DNA of 64,000 nt from Nocardioides marmorisolisilvae (GTDB taxonomy: Bacteria; Actinomycetota; Actinomycetes; Propionibacteriales; Nocardioidaceae), in NCBI RefSeq assembly GCF_003725775.1, contig NZ_RJSG01000005.1, positions 25,625 through 89,624 of the forward strand. The letters are read 5' to 3'. The notes under the pieces were generated by a model. That model had not been told where the DNA came from. It made no database searches and was given only the letters and a program-made list of their open reading frames with translations. Below, piece after piece: positions 33,011-42,801 of the stretch; position 1 is the first letter of the stretch, and each line of letters starts with the position of its first letter. Made by a program: the position numbers and the translations under genes.

Positions 33011-33694
33011 TTACCAGGTCGGGTTCGCGCAGATCTCGCAGGCGCTCGCATCCGGGTCGTGCTTCCGCACGAACTCGGCGACCTCCGGCGAGTGGATCTG
33101 GTCGCCGTGCGCCCGGACCTTCGCCTGCTCCCAGTCCCACCAGGCGATCCGGAGCAGTGCCTCGCGGGTCGGCTCGTCGAACCGGAACTTGATGTGCTTG
33201 GCCGGGTTGCCGCCGACGACCGAGTACGGCTCGACGTCCTTGGTGACCATCGCCCGCGCGGCAACAGCCGCGCCGTGGCCGATCTTGATGCCGGAGAGGA
33301 TGACGGCCTCGAAGCCGACCCAGACGTCCGAACCGACCACGACCGGGCCGCGGTCGATGACGTGGTTGTCCTGGGTCTCCCAGTTGCCGTCCTCACCGAC
33401 GTGCGCGTGCAGCAAGCTCACCCAGTCGAGGTGGTGCTCACCGCCGGTGATGATCGTCGTCGTGTAGTGGAAGCCCGAGTACGCCCCCAGGTGCACCGAG
33501 GCACCCTGCCCGGGGATCGACTCCAGCATCCGCACCGTCGCGTACGCCGGCTCGTCCCAGGTCAGGTGGTTGCGCGGGTCGTCGAAGTGCAGGAGCTCGG
33601 CACCGTCGACCCAGAAACGGACCTTGGCCTTCATCTTCTCGACGATGCGGCGACGGAACCCGGTGCGCTTCGGTCGGGGCATGCTGGCGTCCAT
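33011..33694 (-). CDS. CatB-related hexapeptide O-acetyltransferase
   Basis: A 227-residue trimeric left-handed beta-helix enzyme. The catalytic-loop area is HHLDWVSLLHAHVGEDGNWE, coil repeats follow (RGPVVVGSDVWVGFEAVILS; GIKIGHGAAVAARAMVTKDV), then EPYSVVGGNPAKHIKFRFDE, which closes the acetyl-CoA site. The C-terminal WDWEQAKVRAHGDQI and a CEIC pair end the protein. The group includes xenobiotic acetyltransferases (CatB/Vat) and surface-sugar acetyltransferases; the long N-terminal part with WVDGAELLHFDDPRNHLTWD favours the latter (inference). ATG 33694. Confidence 0.82.
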   Translation of the reverse strand: MDASMPRPKRTGFRRRIVEKMKAKVRFWVDGAELLHFDDPRNHLTWDEPAYATVRMLESIPGQGASVHLGAYSGFHYTTTIITGGEHHLDWVSLLHAHVGEDGNWETQDNHVIDRGPVVVGSDVWVGFEAVILSGIKIGHGAAVAARAMVTKDVEPYSVVGGNPAKHIKFRFDEPTREALLRIAWWDWEQAKVRAHGDQIHSPEVAEFVRKHDPDASACEICANPTW

Positions 33695-33758
33695 GCGCGC
33701 GACGGTACTGGTTGCCCGGTGACCGGCGTTGCCGATTCCGCCTTTCAGACGGGCAGCG

Positions 33759-34259
33759 TCACAGCGCGCTGATCCGACGCTCCAGCACGACGTACGCGCG
33801 ATCGCCGAAGGCGACCATCCGGGCCTCCTCGACCTGGGTCGGCGTCTCCTCCAGCGTGTCGACGGCCGCCGCCACCGCGTCGTCCAGCGGCCACCCGTAG
33901 ACGCCGGCCGAGACGAGCGGGAACGCCACCGACCGGGCGCCCAGCTCGTCGGCGACGGCGAGCGCGCCCGAGTAGCAGGAGGTCAGCTTGCTGCGGTCGG
34001 TGTTGCCGGCGTTGAGGTTCGGGCCGACCACGTGGATCACCCAACGCGCCGGCAGGTCTCCCGCCGTCGTCAAGCCCGCCTCGCCGGTGCGGAGGCCGTT
34101 CGGGAACCTCGCGATGCAGTCCTCGAGGATCGCGGGGCCACCGGCGGCGTGGATGGCGCCGTCGACTCCCCCGCCGCCGCGCATGCGCTCGTTCGCGGCG
34201 TTGACGACGGCGTCGACCTGCTGGGTGGTGATGTCGCCACGGACGACGGTGATCCTCAT
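33759..34259 (-). CDS. macro-domain protein (O-acetyl-ADP-ribose deacetylase type)
   Basis: A 166-residue stand-alone macro domain. RGDITTQQVDAVVNAANERM, then RGGGGVDGAIHAAGG binds ADP-ribose, and SCYSGALAVADELGARSVAF and PLVSAGVYGWPLDDA complete the pocket. Such enzymes remove ADP-ribose or acetyl from ADP-ribose esters, or reverse mono-ADP-ribosylation. The ATG overlaps the stop of the anchored protein gene (ATGA). It is the last gene of the six-gene coupled run that starts with marR at 38157. Confidence 0.9.
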   Translation of the reverse strand: MRITVVRGDITTQQVDAVVNAANERMRGGGGVDGAIHAAGGPAILEDCIARFPNGLRTGEAGLTTAGDLPARWVIHVVGPNLNAGNTDRSKLTSCYSGALAVADELGARSVAFPLVSAGVYGWPLDDAVAAAVDTLEETPTQVEEARMVAFGDRAYVVLERRISAL

Positions 34260-35155
34260 CGTGCTCGCCTCCTCGTCCACCACAGTGCCACGCCCGCGAG
34301 CACCAGGGCGCCCGCACCGTACGCCCACGGCCCGGCGGGACTGGTGCCGTCGTCCTTCGCCAGGACCGGCGTTTCCGGCCTGGGCGGCAAGGCCTTCGGC
34401 GGTTCGAGCAGATCCGTCACCCGGGCCGGCAGCGCGATCTGCAGCACCGGGCTGTGCACGCCCTCGGAGCTGAGCCGGACCCGGTGACCCGGACCGACCG
34501 AGATGCCCTCGCCCTGCTGCTGGCCGGGCAGGTCGAACCCGGCGACCTTCTGGTAGCCGGGGTAGGTCAGCACCTCGGCGCTGCCGTAGCCGCGCACCAG
34601 GATGTGCTTGCTGCCGAGCATCGCCGCATCGGTCGCCCACTCGGTGACCACGCCGACGGCCTTCAGCCGGTTCACGTTGTTCGGGTCGAGCGGCCGCGGA
34701 GCGACGTAGATCTTGCCGCCGAGCACGCCCTTGGTGATCACGTAGAGCCGACCGCCGGGCGCGATCAGGGACTCGGCGTCGTGCGGTCCGTCGGGGTAGA
34801 CCAACCGGTACGACGGCACGTCGACGTGCCGGACGCCCCTGCCGATCGGCACCCGGTGCACCTCGATGAACGGCCGCGTCTCGGTGTTGTCGCCGATGTC
34901 CCCGGCCCAGACCGCGTCCTTCCCGGCGGGTGCCAGCGCCTCGACGTCCACGGCCGAGCGCGCGTAGAAGGTCTTCCCGACGGTGCGGCCCGTCCGCGGG
35001 TCGATCACGTAGAGCACGGCGTCGTCGCCGGAGTCGTTGGTCGTCACCATCAGCGAGCCGAGGTCGACCAGGCCGCTGGACTCGGTGATCGCGGGATCGG
35101 TGAACGAGAACAGCACCCGGCTCGCCACCGCGAGCACGACGAGCAGGGCGTTCAC
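34256..35155 (-). CDS. membrane-anchored extracytoplasmic protein, beta-propeller-like
   Basis: A 299-residue protein. The N-terminal hydrophobic stretch NALLVVLAVASRVLFSF is a signal or anchor, followed by repeated beta-strand blocks (SSGLVDLGSLMVTTNDSGDD, VLYVIDPRTGRTVGKTFYAR, DVEALAPAGKDAVWAGDIGD, GRLYVITKGVLGGKIYVAPR) typical of six- or seven-bladed propellers. The C-terminal helix PWAYGAGALVLAGVALWWTR ends in RRRAR, a likely membrane anchor. No sortase motif is visible. GTG 35155 overlaps the methyltransferase stop (GTGA); its own stop overlaps the macro-domain start. I do not recognise a named family; function unknown. Confidence 0.75.
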   Translation of the reverse strand: MNALLVVLAVASRVLFSFTDPAITESSGLVDLGSLMVTTNDSGDDAVLYVIDPRTGRTVGKTFYARSAVDVEALAPAGKDAVWAGDIGDNTETRPFIEVHRVPIGRGVRHVDVPSYRLVYPDGPHDAESLIAPGGRLYVITKGVLGGKIYVAPRPLDPNNVNRLKAVGVVTEWATDAAMLGSKHILVRGYGSAEVLTYPGYQKVAGFDLPGQQQGEGISVGPGHRVRLSSEGVHSPVLQIALPARVTDLLEPPKALPPRPETPVLAKDDGTSPAGPWAYGAGALVLAGVALWWTRRRAR

Positions 35156-36339
35156 CCGAGCAGCTCCGCCAGCTTCGGGTGGACGCCCCAGGCCGAGGCG
35201 AGCTCGTCGTACTCCGCGTCGTCGGCCGCCGCGCCGGTGCGCGCGGCCCGGAGCAGGGTGTTCCGCGGGGTGTGGGCACTGTCGACGAACTCGACGACCT
35301 CGACCCGGTAGCCGCGCGAGCGCAGCAGGGCGGCGCGCAGGGCGTCGGTGAGGGTGTCGGCGGTGCGCTCGCGCAGGATCCCGTCGCGCGTCAGTCCCGA
35401 GTACGGCACCGGCGGCGGGTTGTCGCGCAGCTGGCGGGAGATGTCCTGGTGGCAGCAGGGCGCGGCCAGGATCAGCGCGGCGTCCCAGCCGATACCCCGG
35501 GCCAACGCGTCGTCGGTGGCGGTGTCGCAGGCGTGCAGGGCCAGCACCACGTCCGGCGCGGTGGCGAGCTCGACGTCGGCGATGCCACCGACTTCGAAGC
35601 TGACCTCGTCCTCGATGCCGAGCTCGGTGGCGACCTGGGTGTTGTGGTCGCGCGACTGCTGCTTCACGTCCACGCCGACGACCCGGACCGGCAGGCCGCG
35701 CTCACCGGCGAGCCAGGCGTGCGCGGCGAAGGTGAGGTAGGCGTTCCCGCAGCCGAGGTCGACGACCTGGAGCGGACGGTCCGCCGTGGGCGCGATGCGC
35801 CCCGAGGCCAGCGCGTCCTCGACGGTGGCCGCGAGCTCGCGCAGGAACTCCTCGACCTGGCGATACTTCGCCTGGCGGCTCGGCTTCACCCGGCCCTGGG
35901 CGTCGCTGATCCCGAGTGCGCGCAGCACCGGGGAGTCCTCGGGCAGCAGCCGCTGCTTGGCGCGGTCGTGCGCCCGGTCCGGGACGCTGCCCGGACCGGC
36001 CTGAACGCTGATCGCGGCCTCGCCGCTCTTGGTGACCCGCACCTGGAGGGTCTCGGTGGCCGTCTCCACGTGCCAGTTGCCGAACGGTTCGGCGAGCAGG
36101 GCGCCGAGCGCGTCGTCGAGCGCACCGGCCGGGTGGTTGGAGACGTGCGCCTGGGTGTCGTCGTACCGGGTGATCTGCAGGTGCCGGCCGGCCTTGAGGT
36201 CGACGTAGCGCAGCTCTGCGCGGCGCCAGGCGGGCTGGTGGCCCTTGCGGCGGCCGGCGGCGACCGCCCGGATCAGCTGCTCGTCGTCCTCGACGAGGTT
36301 GCGGACCTTGTCGAGCGCCTCGGCCAGTGGGACCGGCAT
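35152..36339 (-). CDS. class I SAM methyltransferase, METTL25/GSTCD-like (Methyltransf_32)
   Basis: A 395-residue protein. Residues 1-175 are a separate N-terminal region with RRAELRYVDLKAGRHLQITR. From about 190 the Rossmann domain gives LQVVDLGCGNAYLTFAAHAW (SAM loop) and VRVVGVDVKQQSRDHN. Motifs LALHACDTATDDALARGIGW and LILAAPCCHQDISRQL are distinctive of the Methyltransf_32 family to which eukaryotic METTL25 and GSTCD belong; RNA is the suspected substrate. The ATG shares a base with the stop of the 28-codon gene (TGATG), and the stop overlaps the next gene. Confidence 0.85.
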   Translation of the reverse strand: MPVPLAEALDKVRNLVEDDEQLIRAVAAGRRKGHQPAWRRAELRYVDLKAGRHLQITRYDDTQAHVSNHPAGALDDALGALLAEPFGNWHVETATETLQVRVTKSGEAAISVQAGPGSVPDRAHDRAKQRLLPEDSPVLRALGISDAQGRVKPSRQAKYRQVEEFLRELAATVEDALASGRIAPTADRPLQVVDLGCGNAYLTFAAHAWLAGERGLPVRVVGVDVKQQSRDHNTQVATELGIEDEVSFEVGGIADVELATAPDVVLALHACDTATDDALARGIGWDAALILAAPCCHQDISRQLRDNPPPVPYSGLTRDGILRERTADTLTDALRAALLRSRGYRVEVVEFVDSAHTPRNTLLRAARTGAAADDAEYDELASAWGVHPKLAELLG

Positions 36340-36425
36340 CAGTGCAGCAGCTTCGCGACCACGACGATCAGGATCAGGCCTGCAAGTGCGCCGGTGATCA
36401 CCAGTCGTCGGTAGCGGGGGTTCAC
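36339..36425 (-). CDS. 28-residue single-pass membrane peptide
   Basis: GTG at 36425 opens M-N-P-R-Y-R-R-L-V-I-T-G-A-L-A-G and then L-I-L-I-V-V-V-A-K-L-L-H before TGA. A basic head followed by one helix predicts an inward-anchored micropeptide. The start overlaps the stop of the MFS gene by 4 bases (GTGA), and the stop shares one base with the methyltransferase start (TGATG). The double coupling makes translation likely despite the length. Without it, the MFS and methyltransferase genes would be separated by 82 bases. It may assist or regulate the MFS pump (inference). Confidence 0.65.
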   Translation of the reverse strand: MNPRYRRLVITGALAGLILIVVVAKLLH

Positions 36426-37711
36426 GCAGCGAGAGTACTAGCGGGCTCCGCGTCGGCCGAGGTCAGCCGCCGCCAGCGCGCCGGACTGGTCCCGCCGCCG
36501 AAGAGCGCCGCGGCGAGCAGCACGCCGAAGACCGACATCGCGCCGCCGCCGATCAGTGTCCAGCGGGCCCCGAAGGTCGCCCCGACCCAGCCGACGATCG
36601 GCGCCCCGATCGGGGTCCCGCCCATCACCAGCATCATGTAGAGCGCCATCACCCGGCCGCGCATCGACGGGTCGGTGCTGAGCTGCACCGTGGTGTTCGC
36701 GGAGTTCAGCATGGTGAGCAGGCTCAGCCCCAGCAGCGGGGTGCACAGCGCGAACGCCAGGTACGTCGGCATCAGGCCCAGCCCGATCTCGATCGTCCCG
36801 AAGGCGAGCCCGGCACCGATCACCCAGTGCGGGCGCGGCTTGCCGACCCGGCGTGCGCCGAGCAGCGCGGCGGTCAGCGAGCCCAGCGCCAGGGTCGAGC
36901 CGAGCAGTCCGTACTCGCCCGAGCCCTTGTGGAAGACCTGGGTCGCCATCAGGGCCGAGGTCATCTGGAAGTTCATGCCGAAGGTGCCGGCGAAGAACCC
37001 CGCCATCAGCACCATCTTCAGATCCGGGCGGCTGCGCACGTAGCGGATGCCGTCGCGCACCATGCCCTTGCCGCGCGGTGCCCGCGGGACGGGCGACAGC
37101 TCGCTCTCCCGCATCAGCCGCAGCGCGCTGATCACGGCGAGGTAGCTCAGGCCGTTGGCCAGGATCACCACACCGGTGGCCCGCTCGCCCGAGCCGAGCA
37201 GCGCGATCAGGAAGCCGGAGAGCGCCGGCCCGACGACGCGGGCCAGGTTGAAGGAGGCCGAGTTGAGGCCGACGGCGTTGGTCAGGTCGTCGGGACCGAC
37301 CATCTCGCTGACGAAGGACTGGCGGGCCGGGGCGTCGAACGCGGCGCCGAGGCCGAACAGGAAGGCGCAGACGAAGACCATCCAGGACTCGACGACGCCG
37401 GTGAGCGCCAGGGCGGCGAGCGCGACGGCGACCAGTCCCATCCAGGCCTGGGTCAGCTGGAGCAGCCGGCGCTTGGGCATCCGGTCGGCCACCAGGCCGG
37501 CGTACGCGGAGAAGAGCAGGATCGGCAGGAACTGGAGTCCGGTGGTGACGCCCAGCGCGGCGCTGGCATCGGCCGCGCTGCCGTGGTGCAGGACCAGCAC
37601 CAGCCAGTCCTGGGCGACCCGCTGCATCCAGGTGCCCGTGTTCGACACCACGCCACCGACGGCGTAGAGCCGGTAGTTGCGGATGCGTAGCGCGCGGAAC
37701 GTGGGACTCAA
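36422..37711 (-). CDS. MFS exporter, EntS/MFS_3 type
   Basis: A 429-residue transporter with twelve predicted helices. Hallmarks of the EntS-like group are FRALRIRNYRLYAVGGVVSN, TGTWMQRVAQDWLVL, GLVADRMPKRRLLQLTQ, GLGAAFDAPARQSFVSEMVG and RGRVMALYMMLVMGGTPIGA. Such proteins export siderophores or drugs. The TTG start at 37711 overlaps the marR stop (TTGA), so the pump is translated directly behind its regulator. The stop overlaps the 28-codon gene. Substrate unknown. Confidence 0.88.
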   Translation of the reverse strand: MSPTFRALRIRNYRLYAVGGVVSNTGTWMQRVAQDWLVLVLHHGSAADASAALGVTTGLQFLPILLFSAYAGLVADRMPKRRLLQLTQAWMGLVAVALAALALTGVVESWMVFVCAFLFGLGAAFDAPARQSFVSEMVGPDDLTNAVGLNSASFNLARVVGPALSGFLIALLGSGERATGVVILANGLSYLAVISALRLMRESELSPVPRAPRGKGMVRDGIRYVRSRPDLKMVLMAGFFAGTFGMNFQMTSALMATQVFHKGSGEYGLLGSTLALGSLTAALLGARRVGKPRPHWVIGAGLAFGTIEIGLGLMPTYLAFALCTPLLGLSLLTMLNSANTTVQLSTDPSMRGRVMALYMMLVMGGTPIGAPIVGWVGATFGARWTLIGGGAMSVFGVLLAAALFGGGTSPARWRRLTSADAEPASTLAA

Positions 37712-38157
37712 GAAGCGTTCGCCAGTCTTTCGATGATCGGGACGACCTTGCGGAGCAGGTCGCGTTCGTCCGGGGTCAGGGTGCGCAGCTGCTGGGCGAG
37801 CCAGGCGTCGCGCCGGCGGCGGTCGGCCAGGAGCGTGTCCCGGCCCTTGTCGGAGAGCGCCACGATCACCGACCGGCCGTCGTCCGCCGACGCGCGGCGC
37901 TGGACGTAGCCGTCGGCGGTCAGCGCCGCCACGGTGCGCGTCATCGACGGGGGTTGCACCCGCTCGTGGGCGGCGAGCTGGCCGATAGTCAGGTCGCCCT
38001 CGCGGATCAGCACGCCGAGGACGCTGATCGCGGCGGTGCTCAGCTCGTTGCTCGGTTCCCGCTCGTTGCGGAGCCTGCGCGTCAGCCGGACGAGGGACAC
38101 CCGGAGCTGGCTGGCCAGCCCGGTGTCGGTGCGCGTGGCGGATTCGATGGTCGGCAT
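37708..38157 (-). CDS. MarR family transcriptional regulator
   Basis: A 149-residue winged-helix protein: LIREGDLTIGQLAAHERVQP, PSMTRTVAALTADGYVQRRA and the wing SADDGRSVIVALSDKG. It heads the six-gene coupled operon and probably represses it through the AACTA/TAGTT palindromes directly upstream (38168-38186). In M. tuberculosis the MarR gene Rv0880 lies in the equivalent neighbourhood (recollection). ATG 38157. Confidence 0.88.
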   Translation of the reverse strand: MPTIESATRTDTGLASQLRVSLVRLTRRLRNEREPSNELSTAAISVLGVLIREGDLTIGQLAAHERVQPPSMTRTVAALTADGYVQRRASADDGRSVIVALSDKGRDTLLADRRRRDAWLAQQLRTLTPDERDLLRKVVPIIERLANAS

Positions 38158-38167
38158 GTCGTTACTC

Positions 38168-38186
38168 TAACTAGTTAGCGCAACTA
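38168..38186. promoter_or_regulatory. candidate MarR operator palindromes
   Basis: TAACTAGTTA (38168-38177, perfect palindrome) overlaps TAGTT-AGCGC-AACTA (38172-38186), about 10 bases upstream of marR. AT-rich in a GC-rich background. It shares its half-site with the operator at 20050-20075. Confidence 0.6.
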
Positions 38187-38197
38187 AATATTTCGTC

Positions 38198-38266
38198 GAC
38201 CCGGCAAAACTCGAAGGCCCCAAAGCGCCGAGTCGGTGCTTTGAGGCCTCGAGTTTGTGCCGGGTC
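38198..38266. repeat. GACCCGGCA stem-loop repeat / terminator
   Basis: An arm of about 29 bases at 38198-38226 pairs with 38238-38266 with few mismatches around an 11-base loop. The ends GACCCGGCA...TGCCGGGTC match the repeat at 28404-28450. It lies after the NCS2 permease gene (minus strand) and upstream of the marR operon. Confidence 0.75.
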
Positions 38267-38271
38267 GAGGT

Positions 38272-39690
<1,419 letters not shown>

Positions 39691-39767
39691 GTTCAGGATT
39701 TTCTCAGGCTGAGCGCGTGAGCCCCCGCATCTGCGACCCGGCGATTCCGGACAGTTAGAGTGGCGCC

Positions 39768-40049
39768 GTGCCTGACGAGCAGCCCGTGGTCCACGAGATC
39801 CGCGGCCGGACCTACATCGTGGCCGACGTCGACCCCCTCGACGTCGACGGCGTTCGCACGCTCGCGGTCGGCACGGTCCTGTGGGGACTGGCGTTCCTGA
39901 TGCTGCTGCCGTTCTCCGGCCGCCTGCGCGAGGACGGCCACCTGTGGTGGCTGTGGACCTGCGTCGCGGGCTTCGGACTCGGCCTCGTCGGCTGGGACTA
40001 CTGCAGGCGGCGCAAGAACGCCCGCCAGGAGCAGTCCGAAGAGATTTAG
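39768..40049 (+). CDS. DUF2530 membrane protein
   Basis: A 93-residue protein with two helices: residues 31-50 (TLAVGTVLWGLAFLMLLPFS) and 59-78 (LWWLWTCVAGFGLGLVGWDY), followed by C-R-R-R-K. The preceding IRGRTYIVADVDPLDVDGVR is typical of actinobacterial DUF2530. GTG start. The stop codon overlaps that of the convergent DUF3027 gene in a TTAG. Function unknown. M. tuberculosis Rv0882 is the likely counterpart (recollection). Confidence 0.85.
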   Translation: MPDEQPVVHEIRGRTYIVADVDPLDVDGVRTLAVGTVLWGLAFLMLLPFSGRLREDGHLWWLWTCVAGFGLGLVGWDYCRRRKNARQEQSEEI

Positions 40050-40831
40050 AAGTCCTCGAGGTCGCCGCGGGAGACGGTGTCGAACACCGGGTCCGGCAGC
40101 GGCGGCGGCAGCTGGCGCTTGCGCAGCTGGGCCTCGGAGTGGGCACCGCACCCGTGCTTGAGGGCCACCACCCGGCCGTCGTCGTTGGCGAACTCGTTCG
40201 CGCACACGCCGAAGCCGGTCGAGAGGGGGCTGGCCAGGCGGACCAGGAAGCCGCAGGTCCCGCACTGCGCCGGAGCCGACTGCGCGAGCGGCACGTTCGG
40301 GCCCTGCTCGCCGTCGTACCAGCGCTGGGCCGCCGAGTCGCGTCCCTCCAGGGACAGCACCCGGGCCCGACCCAGGCCGAGCTCGTCGGCCACGATCTTC
40401 AGCTGCTGGCGGTCGGCCAGGGTGATCTCGGGGGCGTCGTCCACGACGTCGTCGCCCGGGTCGCCGGACAGGTAGGTCGGGACGAGGCGCGGGTCGTCCT
40501 CGTCGGTCGGCAGCAGGTCGCCCGGCGAGAGGTCGCCCGGCTTGATCCGCTCGCGCCACGGCACCCAGGCCGGGGCGATGATCGCGTCGGCGCCGGGAAG
40601 CAGCACGACCTCGTCGACGGTGACCGCGTCCTGGCCGTCGGCGTGCGCGACGGTGACGGCCCAGCGCCAGCCCGGGTAGCCGGTCTGCGTGCAGCCGAAG
40701 TAGTGGGTGACGACCCCCGCGTCCTCGGCGACCGCCTCGAGGTGCTCGCCGACGACGGACTCGCCGACCTGCTCCAGCAGGGCGGCTCGGGCAGCGTCCA
40801 CTGCGGCCACGGCAACGTCGTCGGTCGTCAT
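40046..40831 (-). CDS. DUF3027 protein
   Basis: A 261-residue cytoplasmic protein. VVTHYFGCTQTGYPGWRWAV, TVDEVVLLPGADAIIAPAWV, PWRERIKPGDLSPGDLLPTD and a zinc-ribbon-like CGTCGFLVRLASPLSTGFGV with a second pair (C-A-N-E...HGCGAHSE) match the DUF3027 family, conserved across actinobacteria as in Rv0883c. Its role is not established. ATG 40831; it ends in a shared TTAG with DUF2530. Confidence 0.88.
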   Translation of the reverse strand: MTTDDVAVAAVDAARAALLEQVGESVVGEHLEAVAEDAGVVTHYFGCTQTGYPGWRWAVTVAHADGQDAVTVDEVVLLPGADAIIAPAWVPWRERIKPGDLSPGDLLPTDEDDPRLVPTYLSGDPGDDVVDDAPEITLADRQQLKIVADELGLGRARVLSLEGRDSAAQRWYDGEQGPNVPLAQSAPAQCGTCGFLVRLASPLSTGFGVCANEFANDDGRVVALKHGCGAHSEAQLRKRQLPPPLPDPVFDTVSRGDLEDF

Positions 40832-40924
40832 CACCGGGCGATTCTCCCCTATCGACGCTCCAGATGTCGCCTCGGCCCGGTATGTGCGCTCCGCGTTGTC
40901 CGGCTCTCTTGGCAGGATGGGGTC

Positions 40925-42316
40925 ATGGAGTCCGAGCCGGAGGTCAGTGACGAGGTCGGTCAGGACCGGCGCGGCGACCGGATCGCGGACGCCACCGGGC
41001 GCGGCGTCGCCGCCGGCACCCGGGGCGTGATCGCGGTCGGACGAGGCGCAGGACGGCTCTTCCGCTTCGCCCGCACCCAGGCCCGCGCGGACGGCGCCGG
41101 GGACTCCGGCCTCTACCGGCTCATCGAGCTGCACGCCTTCAACGCGGCCGGCGACGCCGCGTTCGCCGTCTCCCTGGCGGGCACCATCTTCTTCTCCCAA
41201 CCGGGCCAGGCGCGCGGCCCGGTGCTGCTCTTCCTCGGCCTGACGATGGTGCCGTTCAGCGTGATCGCCCCGCTGCTCGGGCCGTTCCTGGACCGGTTCA
41301 GCCACGGCCGCCGCTGGGCGATCGGCTTCACCTTCGCGTTCCGCGCGTTCATGTGCTGGGTGATGGCCGGGATCATCGCCTCGCACCCGCACGCCGACTC
41401 CCCCACGTTCTACGCCACCGCGCTCGGAGCGCTGATCGCCTCCAAGGCCTACGGCATCGCCCGGGCCGCGACGGTCCCGCGCCTGGTCCCGCAGAGCCAG
41501 ACCCTGGTCAAGGCGAACAGCCGGATCTCGCTGGCCGGCATCGTCGGGGCCGCTGTGTCGGCACCCCTGGCTGCGCTCGCGGCCCACTTCGGCGGCCAGT
41601 GGTCGCTGCGCTACGCGTTCGTGGTCTTCGTCGGCGGCACCGTCCTCTCGATCCTGCTCCCGGCCAAGTCAGACGCGAACACCGGCGAGGAGAAGGTCGG
41701 GCGCCGCCAACCGTTCGTGCTCCCGGCCTCGATCGTCTTCGCGCTGCGCTGCAACGTCGGGCTGCGCCTGCTGTCGGGGTTCCTCACGATGTTCATGGCG
41801 TTCGTGCTGACCAACCACCCGTTCGAGAGCTGGCACCACTCCACCGCGATCCTGCTCGGCCTGGTGCTCGGTGCCGCCGGCCTGGGCAACACCGTCGGCA
41901 TCGGACTGTCAGCGGCGCTGCGCCGGATCAACCCGGCCGCTGTCGTGGTGGTCGCGCTGATCGCGGACGCCGCGATGATGGTCGTGGCCGCGCTCCTCTA
42001 CGGGCTGACCGCCTCGGTCGCGCTCGGCCTGACCATCGGCACCGCGCAGGCGATGGGCAAGCTCTCGCTCGACGCGACGATCCAGCGCGACGTCGGCGAG
42101 AGCTACCGGACCTCGGCCTTCGCGCGTTCCGAGACCGTGCTCCAGCTGTCCTGGGTCGTCGGCGGGTTCCTGGGCGTGCTGCTCTCGATCAAGAAGCCCG
42201 AGCTCGGGCTCTTCCTCGTCGCTGCGATCACCGTGGCCTGGACCGTGGTCGTGCTGGTACGCCGCTCGCAACCGCTGCGACGGCCCACGCCGCCGCCGAC
42301 ACCCGACCTGGGCTAG
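40925..42316 (+). CDS. MFS transporter (Rv0876c-like)
   Basis: A 463-residue protein with a roughly 60-residue charged cytoplasmic head (ESEPEVSDEVGQDRRGDRIA; RGVIAVGRGAGRLFRFARTQ) followed by twelve predicted helices: NAAGDAAFAVSLAGTIFFSQ, APLLGPFLDRFSHGRRWAIG, SKAYGIARAATVPRLVPQSQ. The long head and this motif set resemble the mycobacterial Rv0876c transporter, located next to the same genes. ATG 40925 follows GGATGGGG. The stop is shared with the convergent cold-shock gene (CTAG). Substrate unknown. Confidence 0.85.
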   Translation: MESEPEVSDEVGQDRRGDRIADATGRGVAAGTRGVIAVGRGAGRLFRFARTQARADGAGDSGLYRLIELHAFNAAGDAAFAVSLAGTIFFSQPGQARGPVLLFLGLTMVPFSVIAPLLGPFLDRFSHGRRWAIGFTFAFRAFMCWVMAGIIASHPHADSPTFYATALGALIASKAYGIARAATVPRLVPQSQTLVKANSRISLAGIVGAAVSAPLAALAAHFGGQWSLRYAFVVFVGGTVLSILLPAKSDANTGEEKVGRRQPFVLPASIVFALRCNVGLRLLSGFLTMFMAFVLTNHPFESWHHSTAILLGLVLGAAGLGNTVGIGLSAALRRINPAAVVVVALIADAAMMVVAALLYGLTASVALGLTIGTAQAMGKLSLDATIQRDVGESYRTSAFARSETVLQLSWVVGGFLGVLLSIKKPELGLFLVAAITVAWTVVVLVRRSQPLRRPTPPPTPDLG

Positions 42317-42708
42317 AGGTCGAGCTCGTCGGCCAGGGCGCGCAGCACCTTGGCCGTGGGCTTGGCGACCTTCGCGTCCGGGTGACGCCCGTGCCGGTAC
42401 GCCTCCTCGACGCCCTCGAGGAGCTTCAGGGTGTCCTCGACGATGGTGACCATGTCCTCGGGCTTGCGACGGCTGGCCTTGGCCTGCGCCTTGGAGACCG
42501 AGGCGGGCGCGTCCAGCACGCGCACCTGGTGGGCCTGCTCGCCCTTGCGGCCGGAGAGGATCCCGAACTCGACGCGGGTTCCTGCCTTGAGCGTGGTGAT
42601 CCCTTCGGGCAGGTTCGACGAGCGCACGTAGACGTCGTCACCGTCCTCGCGCGAAAGGAAGCCGAATCCCTTCTCGGCGTCGTACCACTTGACCTTTCCG
42701 GTGGGCAC
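42313..42708 (-). CDS. cspB: cold-shock domain protein with C-terminal extension
   Basis: A 131-residue protein. Residues 1-67 are a cold-shock OB-fold (PTGKVKWYDAEKGFGFLSRE with RNP1-like K-G-F-G-F-L and RNP2-like V-Y-V-R), followed by a basic, helical extension of about 60 residues (VSKAQAKASRRKPEDMVTIV; LADELDL end). This long form is the actinobacterial CspB type rather than the 67-residue CspA. It binds single-stranded nucleic acid. GTG 42708 has AAAGG about 9 bases upstream. In M. tuberculosis cspB is Rv0871, in the same gene neighbourhood. Confidence 0.9.
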   Translation of the reverse strand: MPTGKVKWYDAEKGFGFLSREDGDDVYVRSSNLPEGITTLKAGTRVEFGILSGRKGEQAHQVRVLDAPASVSKAQAKASRRKPEDMVTIVEDTLKLLEGVEEAYRHGRHPDAKVAKPTAKVLRALADELDL

Positions 42709-42801
42709 CAGCTCGGCCTTTCTCTCTCCAGCGATGGTCAGGCCCGCTCCGGACCTGAGGCGCAAAGCGTAGTTGCCCGCTCCCCGGTGGCGCGAACCAG
42801 T

